Assembly: GCA_039707655.1 (NCBI GenBank)
Contig: CM077667.1
Span: 60,293,628-60,357,627, forward strand
DNA from: Elymus sibiricus
Taxonomy: Eukaryota > Streptophyta > Magnoliopsida > Poales > Poaceae
DNA: 64,000 nt
Reading direction: 5' to 3'
Below the pieces are notes generated by a model that was not told the DNA's origin, did no database searches, and saw only the letters and a program-made list of their open reading frames with translations. Below are positions 22,915 to 32,896 of this stretch, piece by piece (position 1 is the first letter of the stretch; each line of letters begins with the position of its first letter). The position numbers and the translations under genes were made by a program.

Positions 22915-24902
22915 TTTGGACAAATGCAAGAAGAATGTGTACCTGGGACATCGTCGATTTCTTCCGACCAAGCATGCCTTAAGAAAGAAAGGCAAACATT
23001 TCAAAGGTGAGGCAGATTACCAGAAGAAGCCCGTCCTCCGTAGTGGTGATGATATACTTGTTATGGTCAAGGATTTACATGTAATCTTTGGAAAGGGTCC
23101 TGGCGGACAATCTGTTCCGAATGACGCTGAGTGACACGCACCCATGTGGAAGAAGAAATCTGTATTTTGGGACCTACCCTATTGGAAAGACCTAGAGGTC
23201 CGCTCTGCAATCGACGTGATGCACGTGACGAAGAATGTTTGCGTGAACGTGCTAGGCTTCTTGGGCGTGTATGGAAAGACAAAAGATACACCGGAGGCAC
23301 GGGAGGACCAGCAACGTGTGAATGAAAAAGATGGCATGCATCCAGAGCAGTATCAAGGTCCTGCCAGCTACGCTCTAACCAAAGTGGAGAAGGAAATCTT
23401 CTTTGAATGCCTGCTTAGTATCAAGGTTCCGTCTGGCTTCTCGTCGAATATAAAGGGACTAATAAACATGGCAGAGAAAAAAATTCCAGAACCTAAAGTC
23501 TCATGACTGCCACGTGATTATGACGCAACTGCTTCCGGTTGCATTCAGGGGGCTTCTACCAGAAAATGTTCGATTAGCCATTGTGAAGCTATGTGCATTC
23601 CTCAATGTAATTTCTCAGAAGGTAATCGATCCAGAAATCCTACCAAGGTTACAGAATGATTTGGTCCAACGTCTTGTCAGCTTTGAGTTGGTGTTCCCAC
23701 CATCCTTCTACAATATTATGACGGACATCCTAGTTCACCTAGTCGACGAGATTGCCGTTCTGGGTCCTGTATTTCTACACAATATGTTCCCCTTTGAGAG
23801 GTTCATGGGAGTCTTGAAGAAATATGTTCGTAATCGTGCTAGGCCAGAAGGAAGCATCTCCACGGGCCACCAAACAGAGGAGGTCATTGGGTTTTGTGTT
23901 GACTTTTTTCCTGACCTTAAGCCGATTGGTGTCCCTAAATCGCGGTATGAGGGGAGACTAAGTGGAAAAGGCACGCTAGGAGCGGATTCAGTAATATTTA
24001 GGGACGGGCATTCCTGGGCGCAAGCACACTACACAGTTCTACAGAATTCTACCTTGGTGGCCCCATATATCAATGAACACAAGAATATTCTATGCTACAA
24101 ACACCCGGAGCAGTCTGACGACTGGATTACACGTGAACACATCAGGACTTTCGGCGGTTGGTTGCAAATGCATCTCATGTGTAACAACACTGTTGGAGAT
24201 GACCTGTACTTGTTGGCCAGGACACCATCTTCGACTGTATTGACTTACCAAGGGTACGAGATAAATGGTAATACATTTTACATGATCGCCCAAGATAAAA
24301 AGAGCACCAACCAAAATAGTGGTGTCCGTTTTGATGCAGCAATCAGCAATAGGGCAAAGGACACATATTATGGTTACATAGAGGAGATATGGGAACTTGA
24401 CTATGGACATGAATTTAAGGTTCCTTTGTTTCGGTGCAAATGGGTCAATCTGTCAGGAGGCGGGGTATAGTTAGACCCGCAGTATGGAATGACAATAGTG
24501 GATCTCAACAATCTTGGGTACACAGACGAACCATTCGTCCTAGCCAATGATGTGGCGTAGGTTTTGTATGTGAAGGACATGTCTACCAAACCGAGGAAAA
24601 AAAGATAAGGAAACAAATACATCAAACGATGAGCCAAAGCGCCACATAGTTCTTTCAGGGAAAAGAAACATCGTGGGAGTGGAGGACAAGATAGACATGT
24701 CTGAGGATTATGAAAAGTTTCATGAAATTCCTCCCTTCAAAGTGAAGGCTGACACAAGCATCCTGTTAAACGATGAAGATTATCCATGGTTACGGCACAA
24801 TAAGGAAGGGACACACGCGAAGAAAAAGTGAAGACTTTCTTTACACAACTATTCTGATGATTGCTTTGATCTAGAATATCACTGCAGTTACATGTCTAGA
24901 AA

Positions 24903-27483
24903 TGAAATCCCTTTTGTTATAGATGAGTTTTCGTCCGAAACCCAGTTACTTCGAAAGAGATTGTCCAGTTTGTACACGAAGTGCATCCAGTTTTTCCCGT
25001 AACCCTCTCAACTTTTTAGCACATGCTATGTGGGTGAAATTATGATACCATGCCAAGTTTCAACCTTTTCAGAGTTCATTTGCAGTGCTTGTCAATTTTA
25101 GGGTCATTTAGCTCAAAATAAATCATGAAATGCATGAAAAATAGCAAATGAAGTCAGAAAAGGGTTGAAAATTGATGATGTGGCTTTGAATGGTGCATAT
25201 TGAATGCAGAAAAAGTCTGGAGTTAAAATATGTTAAAAAATGAAATCCCTTTTGTAATAGATGAGTTTTCATCCGAAACCCGTTACTTCGAAAGAGATTG
25301 TGCAGTTTGTACACGAACTGCATCCAGTTTTTCCCGTAACTCTATCAACTTTTTAGCACATGCTATGTGGGTGAAATTATGATACCATGCCAAGTTTCAA
25401 CCTTTTCAGAGTTCATTTGCAGTGCTTTTCAAATTCAGGGCCATTTAGTTCAAAATAAATCATGAAATGCATGAAAAATAGCAAATGAAGTCAGCAAAGG
25501 GTTGAAACTTGATGATGTGGCTTTGAATGGTGCATATTGAATGCAGAAAAAGACTAGAGTTAAAATGTGTTAAAAAAATGAAGTCCCTTTTGTAATAGAT
25601 GAGTTTTCATCCGAAATCCTGTTACTTTGACAGAGATTGTCTAGTTTGTACACGAAGTGCATCCAGTTTTTCCCATAACCCTCTCAACTTTTTAGCACAT
25701 GCTATGTGGGTGAAATTATGATACCATGCCAAGTTTCAACCTTTTCAGAGCTAATTTGCAGTGCTTTTCAAATTCAGGGTCATTTAGCTCAAAATAAATC
25801 ATGAAATGCATGAAAAATAGCAAATGAAGTCAGAAAAGGGTTGAAAATTGATGATGTGGCTTTGAATGGTGCATATTGAATGCAAAAAAAGATTGGAGTT
25901 AAAATATGCTAAAAAATGAAATCCCTTTTGTAATAGATGAGTTTTCATCGGAAACCCTGTTACTTCGAAGAGATTGTGCAGTTTGTACACGAAGTGCATC
26001 CAATTTTTCCCGTAACCCTCTCAAATTTTTGGCACATGCTATGTGGGTGAAATTATGATACCATGCCAAGTTTCAACCTTTTCAGAGTTCATTTGAAGTG
26101 CTTTTCAAATTCAGGGTCATTTAGCTCAAAATAAATCATGAAATGCATGAAAAATAGCAAATGAAGTCAGAAAAGGGTTGAAAATTGATGATGTGGATTT
26201 GAATGGTGCATATTGAATGCAGAAAAAGACTGGAGTTAAAATGTGTTAAAAAAATGAAGTCCCTTTTGTAATAGATGAGTTTTCATCCGAAATCCTGTTA
26301 CTTTGACAGAGATTGTCTAGTTTGTACACGAAGTGCATCCAGTTTTTCCCATAACCCTCTCAACTTTTTAGCACATGCTATGTGGGTGAAATTATGATAC
26401 CATGCCAAGTTTCAACCTTTTCAGAGCTAATTTGCAGTGCTTTTCAAATTCAGGGTCATTTAGCTCAAAATAAATCATGAAATGCATGAAAAATAGCAAA
26501 TGAAGTCAGAAAAGGGTTGAAAATTGATGATGTGGCTTTGAATGGTGCATATTGAATGCAAAAAAAGATTGGAGTTAAAATATGCTAAAAAATGAAATCC
26601 CTTTTGTAATAGATGAGTTTTCATCGGAAACCCTGTTACTTCGAAGAGATTGTGCAGTTTGTACACGAAGTGCATCCAATTTTTCCCGTAACCCTCTCAA
26701 ATTTTTGGCACATGCTATGTGGGTGAAATTATGATACCATGCCAAGTTTCAACCTTTTCAGAGTTCATTTGAAGTGCTTTTCAAATTCAGGGTCATTTAG
26801 CTCAAAATAAATCATGAAATGCATGAAAAATAGCAAATGAAGTCAGAAAAGGGTTGAAAATTGATGATGTGGATTTGAATGGTGCATATTGAATGCAGAA
26901 AAAGACTGGAGTTAAAATATGCTAAAAAAATGAAATCCCTTTTGTAATAGATGAGTTTTCATTCGAAACCCTGTTACTTCAAAAGAGATTGTCCAGTTTG
27001 TACACGAAGTGCATCCAGTTTTTCCCATAACCCTCTCAACTTTTTAGCACATGCTATGTGGGTGAAATTATGATACCATGCCAAGTTTCAACCTTTTCAG
27101 AGTTCATTTGCTGTGCTTTTCAAATTCAGGGTCATTTAGCTCAAAATAAATCATGAAATGCATGAAAAATAGCAAATGAAGTCAGAAAAGGGTTGAAAAT
27201 TGATGATGTGGCTTTGAATGGTGCATATTGAATGCAGAAAAAGACTGGAGTTAAAATATGTTAAAAAAAATGAAATCCCTTTTGTAATAGATGAGTTTTC
27301 ATCCGAAACCCTGTCACTTCAAAAGAGATTGTGCAGTTTGTACACGAAGTGCATCCAGTTTTTCCCGTAACCCTCTCAACTTTTGAGCACATTCTATGGG
27401 GGTGAAATTATGATACCATGCCAAGTTTGAACCTTTTCAGAGTTCATTTGCAGTGCTTTTCAAATTCAGGGTCATTTAGCTCC
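24903..27483 (+). repeat. 338-bp satellite array in CACTA-A (Afa/pAs1-like), about 7.6 units
   Basis: The anchor gatgagttttc recurs at 24922, 25260, 25598, 25936, 26274, 26612, 26950 and 27290. The spacing is 338 bases six times, then 340. Two successive pairs (25598-26273 and 26274-26949) are almost identical, so a 676-bp dimer was duplicated. The phrases gatgatgtggctttgaatgg and tcagagttcatttg match what I remember of the Triticeae Afa family. The array starts about 70 bases after the transposase stop. Short minus-strand ORFs in it are repeats of the unit and not genes. Confidence 0.9.
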
Positions 27484-28029
27484 AAGAATGAACTAATAGC
27501 AAAAAGAATGAACTAAAAAGCTTTTATAAAACTCTAATAGGAAAAAGAATGAACTAAAAAGATTTTATAAAACTCTAATAGCAAAAAGAATGAACTAAAA
27601 AGATTTTATAAAACTCTAATAGAAAAAAGAATCAACTAAAAAGAATCAAAATAATATTAACTAAAATTATCAAAGTATTTATTTGTTAAAAACTTTAATA
27701 GTAAAAAGCTTTTGTAAAACTCTAATACCAAAAGGAATCAACTAAAACATATGCAAAAAATAACATTAAAATTTTAAAAACATAATATATGCAAAAAAGA
27801 AATAAAGGCCCGCCTACTAGCCACAACGGCCTGCATACGACTAGAAACCCTAGAAATGGTCCAGGATGCAGTCCCGCAGTGCTAGCAGGCCCAACAGGGC
27901 GTGAGATAGGCATGTACTGTCTGCAATAGAGAGGAGCTCAAGAGGGCAGAGGCAGCAGCGCTTATAAACCACTCCAAGCCCCTCTCGACTAGCGAGGTGG
28001 GACTAAACTTTTGGCTGCGGGAAGCACAA
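27484..28029 (+). other. AT-rich spacer in CACTA-A with short tandem repeats
   Basis: From about 27484 to 27760 a unit of about 45 bases (agaatgaactaaaaag..ttttataaaactctaatag) is repeated with variation. The rest (27800-28020) has a counterpart in CACTA-B (about 53010-53240, inverted) and no coding signal. Confidence 0.6.
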
Positions 28030-28187
28030 CCCTTTAGTCCCGGTTGGAGCCACCAACCGGGACTAAAGGGCTCTGCTTCCCGCCCTTTGGGCTGCTGAAA
28101 TTTACCTTTAGTCCCGGTTGGTGGCTCCAACCGGGACTAAAGGGGGGCAATAGTCCCGGTTGGAGCCACCAACCGGGACTAAAGGGG
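28030..28187 (+). repeat. Internal palindrome cluster of CACTA-A, before the second gene
   Basis: Three or so units of TTTAGTCCCGGTTGG..CCAACCGGGACTAAAG lie here, more than 3 kb from either end of the element. They stop about 5 bases before the TATA box of the second gene. The motif is that of the subterminal clusters. Confidence 0.85.
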
Positions 28188-28191
28188 GGAC

Positions 28192-28198
28192 TATATAA
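28192..28198 (+). promoter_or_regulatory. TATA box of the second CACTA-A gene
   Basis: tatataa is followed by a GC-rich leader (28230-28500) with a donor-like ctag|gtgagc near 28456. The position relative to the palindromes mirrors the transposase promoter. Confidence 0.6.
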
Positions 28199-28563
28199 GA
28201 GGGACTTGGAAAAATTTCTAAATCCATCTGCTTTCCCTCTCCCCAGCCGGTGCCGAAAACCACCTCGACGCCGCCAGGCTGCCGGATTTTGCCCTCGCCG
28301 ACGCCCCTCGCCGACGCCGTCACCTCCCCGAGCCCGCTCGCTCCCCATCGCTGCCCCAGATGCCGTCCCCGTCGCCGCCCCCGACGCCGTCCCCCGTCGC
28401 CGCCCCCCGACGCCGTCGCCTCCCCGAGCCCGATCCGGCCTCCTCCTCCTCCTAGGTGAGCCGCCGGCCACACCGCCATTCCCCTCCTCCTCCTCCTAGC
28501 TATCCTCCCCCCGCGTGGTCACCGTTGTCGCCCGCGTCCGTTGCCGGCCGAAGCAGTGGCGGT

Positions 28564-28890
28564 CAGCGGCGGATCCAGGAATTCAACTTTGGGTTTTCAT
28601 TTTTCATTTTCATCCTAACAGGGAAAACCAAATAGTCCATGCCAACACAAATAAAAGGGAAAATTGTTCACATTTAGATTTAGGCTCTCTCAGCTACAAT
28701 AATCATGCATGCCAAGAATTTGTGGTATGGCCTATGGTGGTAAATCCGCATAATCCGATGGTGAAAAAAGGAGATAAATATCATGCTAGTATATTTTGTC
28801 ATATGCTACACCTGTATATAGGATTATTTTCGCGTAGAATATTTTGGGTGTACATCTGTACACCCTTGACCCATGGTGGATCCGCCCCTG
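28564..28890 (+). mobile_element. hAT-type MITE (327 bp) in the second gene of CACTA-A
   Basis: The element begins cagcggcggatccagg and ends ggtggatccgcccctg, imperfect terminal inverted repeats of the CAG-GGCGGATCC type. An 8-bp duplication gtggcggt flanks it (28556-28563 and 28891-28898), as expected for hAT elements. It has no transposase. Confidence 0.9.
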
Positions 28891-29736
28891 GTGGCGGTGC
28901 CAGGATCAAATCCATGATGTATATATGCATATATAGCAACACTAAGCTAGTTAGATAATTAAGATGGCATTTTAAGTTGATTTGTTGATCTATGAGGAAG
29001 ATGCTTCTTTATTTGCTACCTTACATGATTTTAAGTGTTATATGTGCTCTTGGGCGCGTGCCACACACACACATACACATCACTAGGCTTTGTTATTAAA
29101 AATGGTATTGTTGTTTTATTGTTGTTAAATAAAATGATATTTGCTTTAGCCACAATTTGTTCTCGTCGACGATGCCAATCCCGCATCCTTGTTGTCGACT
29201 CGGTGCCGACAACCAGTTTGAGAGGCGCCTTGTCCGGGACTGGGCTCCGCCAGGCTGGTACTGGGGGGGTGCTACCTTCCGGGGCTTCTTTGGTGGCGGT
29301 CGCGTGGGCCACTATCGATGCGGAGGCAGCCGGCAACCGAGGAGGTGGTACGTCGCCGTGTCAGGGAGGAGGACGAGCACGTCCGTTGCTACATGGTTGC
29401 GTTGGATGCCAGGTTCTCCAATATCTGGCAGTTCCTTCAGGGATCTCACCCGAGCTATGATCCTGTGATGGTTCCTTCTCTTTGGGTGTCCACCGCCCAC
29501 GCTTCAGGAACCGCGAGTGAACTAGATTATTTGATAATATTCGAGCTGTATTAGTGATAATATTCGATGCTTCATTAACTGGATTATTCGAGATGTATTA
29601 GTGATATTATATGATAATATTATATGAAGAGTCCCCGACGATCGCCGGTGCTATTATATGTATTAGTGATATTATATGATGATCTTGCTAAAAAAATTGC
29701 CGTCGATTTTTAATCTTAGAATCATGAACATAGGAA

Positions 29737-30997
29737 ATGTCGACGTCGTCTGACGACGATAGGATCCCTCAGTGTCCTTTGTGCTGGGATGACAGGGGTA
29801 TATGCGACATTTATCCTCACCTAGACAACGATACGCCGTTCACCGTCAAACTAATGGAAGAATTTAGTATTATTATGGTATGTAAAGATGACATGTATTT
29901 TTTGTTAATGAAGTATGACGTGTGCTTTTTTGCTTTAATTAACCTTTAATTTTCTTTTGTACAATTTGACTAGTGCGTTCCCTGTCATGCAAGATTCGCT
30001 GTCTTGGACAAGTTCCATTTCAAAGAGATGGGCAGTACAGAGCCAAAGATAGCTCACCTAAGAACAGAGCATTACACTTTTGTTGTTAAGGTGAAAAATA
30101 ACGAAGATCACACATATTTTGGTTGTTCTAGTTGGAGAGAATTTTGCAAGGCGTATGGGTTGGATGAGGACATGAACATTACCTTCGATCTTGGTAATGA
30201 CGATGTTCGTGATAATAATATAGATATTTGAGTGCATGCGGAGGATGACTTGATTCCGGTGCTACCTCCAGGTTCGTTTGTCAACAGATTTGTTAGGTAA
30301 TTTATATTGATTATTGAAAAGTATTTGGTACTCATCCCGACTAAATTTCTTTATTTTTAATTATTAGCTTATTTCCGTGCTACAAGAGGTACCCAACAGA
30401 GAATAGATCGCACCTACTACAGTTATGACTCCGAGCTTACCTGGTTGGAGAAAAATCATCTGATATCATTTATTGATGATGTTGAGTATCATGCTAAACA
30501 TTACATGGCTGGGAACATTTATCATGGATATGTGCCACTAGTGCACAAGTTGAACCGTTATAACATCACTTCAGACAACTTTGTAAGACTTTTTTACCAT
30601 TGCGTCACTAGTCCATCTTTTTCATACATTCTTCTTAAGCAAAACTAGTTTAGCTAACTATGTTATTATTACTTATGTTCTTCAACAGGTACTCCCGCCA
30701 GAGACCGTGCCTAAATGGATGGTTACCACCGGTGATTTGCATATGGTTAGCTTACGCCCAATGTGGATGAGTTACCCTGGTAAATACAGAATATCTCGAA
30801 GTGAAGAAAGCCTGAAAGTCAAAGGATGGAGCCAGGCAATAAAAGCATCCACGCAACCACTTGGACACGATGTCTTGATTGATGGATATAGGTTGATCAC
30901 GCCACAAGTTGGAGATAGGTTGATCTGTATTCTTCAATGGGGAGATGCGGGAGTTCACCTTTTTATGCTATTTTACCTAGGAGAGAGCAGTAGTTAG
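29737..30997 (+). pseudogene. Second gene of CACTA-A: protein with two B3-like regions
   Basis: Exons by GT/AG signals are 29737-29877, 29974-30296, 30369-30582 and 30689-30997. The first two exons read PFTVKLMEEF, then CHARFAVLDKF and later YTFVVKV and SSWREFCKAYGLDEDMNI. The last exon reads VLPPETVPKWM, GKYRISRSEESLKVKGW and VGDRLICILQWGDAGVHLF. Both have the outline of plant B3 DNA-binding domains (P..F start, a W..F turn, GD..F end). This is pattern recognition only. A TGA lies in frame at 30229-30231, probably from TGG, and the third exon is out of frame, so this copy is broken. An extra ORF at 29318-29554 may be an earlier exon. The gene replaces the En/Spm-Ulp1 gene found in CACTA-B. 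Confidence 0.6.
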
Positions 30998-31315
30998 TGT
31001 TTTTAACTTGTGATTACTTGATCACTTGCTAGTATGATAACAACCAGAATGATGAGGAGTTCACCTTTTTATGCTATTTTACCTAGAATGATGAAGAGTT
31101 GATTAAGATGATGATGAGTTGTTATATGACATATACCAGTACAAATTAGATGGATGCAATAGACCAATTTCAATTAAATAAAAATGAAACCCTAAATGTA
31201 AAAGAATTGAAGGGTAAACACAAAAATAAAAGGGGGACACATAATATGAAAACCCCTAAACACCTCCTTTCAAAAAAAAACCCAGCGTCTGGCAGCTGCT
31301 GACGCGTGGCTGCCT

Positions 31316-31504
31316 TTTAGTCCCGGTCGGTGTTACCAACCGGGACTAAAGGTCCTCCTGCCTGGGCGCCCCACAGCGGCCACGTGGAGCTCCTTTAGTC
31401 CCGGTTCGTAAGCCAACCGGGACTAAAAGTTGTGGGCATTAGTCCCGATCGTTTTGTCCCAGTTGCAGAACCGGGACTAAAGGCCCTCTGGAACCGGGAC
31501 TGAT
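31316..31504 (+). repeat. Right subterminal palindromes of CACTA-A
   Basis: Units such as TTTAGTCCCGGTCGG..CCAACCGGGACTAAAG and TTTAGTCCCGGTTCG..CCAACCGGGACTAAAAG lie directly inside the right end. They mirror the left cluster. Confidence 0.85.
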
Positions 31505-31523
31505 GCCCTGTTTTCTACTAGTG
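31505..31523 (-). repeat. Right terminal inverted repeat of CACTA-A
   Basis: Read inward on the minus strand this is CACTAGTAGAAAACAGGGC, followed outside by the ata duplication. Confidence 0.9.
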
Positions 31524-31526
31524 ATA

Positions 31527-31826
31527 GTGCCTTTCCGCAGTGGCTATCACACACTGCTCGGCCGTACAACATTCGCTCGCTTTAACGCTGTTCCCCACTA
31601 CACATACCTAAAGCTCAAGATGCCTGGGCCAAAGGGGGTCATCACCATCAATGGCAATACAGAGAGCTCACTCCGGACTGAAGAACACACATCGGCTTTA
31701 GCTGCTGAATTCCAGTCCGGCATCGAGGCACCAGGACCCCAACTAGGCGAAAAGCTACGACAGGCGAGCAAGCGGGTCCAAGCACCACCTGATCTCCTGG
31801 AGCAATCTCCTGTTCTCCACAAATAG
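31527..31826 (+). pseudogene. gag-protease of the second Gypsy element, portion after CACTA-A
   Basis: The frame resumes directly after the 3-bp duplication with VPFRSGYHTLLGR, the conserved block that follows the protease motif in this lineage. It then reads TFARFNAVPHYTYLKLKMPG. It ends at a TAG at 31824-31826. Removing CACTA-A and one ata copy gives one continuous frame here, so this insertion caused the interruption. Confidence 0.85.
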
Positions 31827-32896
31827 GGACTCGCCCCCCACAGCACGGCTCCGCTACCCATCAAGGTACGTACCGAGAAGGCACAATTTCGCGCTTAAAA
31901 TACCATGGGCAGCTGTGGCGGGACACCTCTTCACAATAGAGTGGCCGGTTCGACCGAACCACTCTTAATACAGCAGGCGTCAAACTCATGCATGTGTCGG
32001 CGATTTAAACATGTACCTCCCTCAAAGGTCTGTTCGCTGACTATAGCCACCTTTACAGGAGCATGCTACTCTTCAAGAGCAAAGGAATGGAGGCGCACAG
32101 GGACACGCCAAGGACATCAAGCCGCAGATAATGAGCCCCGATCGAACCTCCCCTTTGTTTACATTTGTTTCCAAAAATACCCTTAACAGTTATGCCGCAG
32201 CATGAATTGTAAAAATTCATAATATATAAAGATCATCTTTTACGGTCTGAGCATGGCATTTTATAAAGTGTTTTCCAAACTCCCCGCCTTCGGAAGCAAA
32301 ACAGTTCGGTATATATTTGATGCAAGCGGCTAATAGACCGGGGGGGCTTAGTTATAAAGCTCGTCCCAGGCATCGTCCCGGCATTATCTTTTATCTGTCC
32401 GGCGTGTCGGATTTCTGCATTATATGCATCGGTTCTGAATTATGTCTTAGGTCAAGGGTTGGGTTGCCCGGCTCCTATGCTTACCCTCTTACGTTCCGCT
32501 CGTTCGTCTAAAAGGGTAAACGGAGAACCACTACGATTGTATTTCCAGCTCGCCTGGTCAAGTACCTCAGTGGAGAAAGCCGAAAATCGACCGTCATAAT
32601 AAGCGCGAACCGGTCTGCAATCCGAGCACAAGTGTCAAACTAAAAATCGATAGAGATTATTCTGTATTATACGAAGGGTTTGCATTCTCGCAAGCCACGT
32701 GGTTATGGGTTTTACCTCGGTTCACCCGAACACCACACAACACTGGGGGCTAGTAACCAGCCCCCGCAGTCAAGCTCCTCCGGCTAAGTGAAAGCAGTAA
32801 AGTCGCATATTCTGATTGCCTCGTTCCCATCTCTCGCACCCCCGCCTCTGGGTTCCGATAATTCGGCTAAGGATAATACTGCGGATGACGGAACAC
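31827..32896 (+). other. Non-coding tail of the second Gypsy element
   Basis: No conserved frame is seen after the gag-protease stop. The segment includes cgggggggctta and gctagtaaccagccccc, which look like linker sequence of this lineage. It ends where the next LTR begins at 32897. Confidence 0.55.

Larger units (their letters stand above)
19176..24831 (+). pseudogene. TNP2-type CACTA transposase, decayed and split by a Helitron
   Basis: The start ATG lies right at the splice acceptor. Domains in order are a transposase-associated zinc-type domain (CPCTVCEN...HSHLL), an acidic spacer, the TNP2 core (CPLGLEVQKIHSCPNDCILY, CPVCGALRYK, GLSADGINPFG, IDVMHVTKN), a DUF4218-like region, and a DUF4216-like C-terminus ending KKK at 24831. 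Comparison with the CACTA-B copy shows the breaks. There is a 1-base loss in an A-run near 19620, stops at 20060 and about 20096, a Helitron at 20563-22914 and a stop at 23132-23134. An extra A near 23485 shifts the frame, and TAG replaces CAG at 24468-24470 and 24558-24560. In the family this protein catalyses excision and insertion; this copy cannot be active. Confidence 0.9.
18268..31523 (+). mobile_element. CACTA-A: complete CACTA transposon, 13,256 bp, with nested Helitron and hAT MITE
   Basis: The left end is CACTAGTAGAAAATAGGGC and the right end, read inward, is CACTAGTAGAAAACAGGGC. Both ends are flanked by ata (18265-18267 and 31524-31526), the 3-bp duplication expected for CACTA elements. 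It holds a TNP2-type transposase pseudogene, a 338-bp satellite array, a second gene with B3-like domains, two subterminal palindrome clusters and a third internal cluster. A Helitron and a hAT-type MITE are nested inside. The TTAGTCCCGGTT repeats suggest a Caspar-like Triticeae family; the name is tentative. Confidence 0.93.
14826..32896 (+). mobile_element. Second Gypsy element of the RIRE2/Fatima-like kind, interrupted by CACTA-A
   Basis: The 5' LTR (14826-15297) is followed by ttggtgctttcattgaga (likely PBS region), a decayed gag-protease region (15344-18267 and 31527-31826) and a non-coding tail to 32896. CACTA-A splits the coding region. At 32897 an Athila-like element interrupts it again, and the rest is not in the window. 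No RT or integrase is seen before the interruption. Confidence 0.8.

Noticed and set aside
25123..26675. Repeated 66-codon minus-strand ORFs as a gene family
   Set aside because: They are the same satellite unit read three times.
24903..27483. Regular repeats that could suggest a CRISPR-like array
   Set aside because: Units are contiguous 338-bp satellites without unique spacers, in a plant genome.
28310..28348. Palindromes and GC-rich hairpins as transcription terminators
   Set aside because: This is a plant genome; the palindromes belong to CACTA repeat clusters at element ends and promoters.
28044..28499. Overlapping ORFs on both strands in the GC-rich CACTA-A leader
   Set aside because: They run through palindromic repeats and CCG-rich leader, and no domain is seen.
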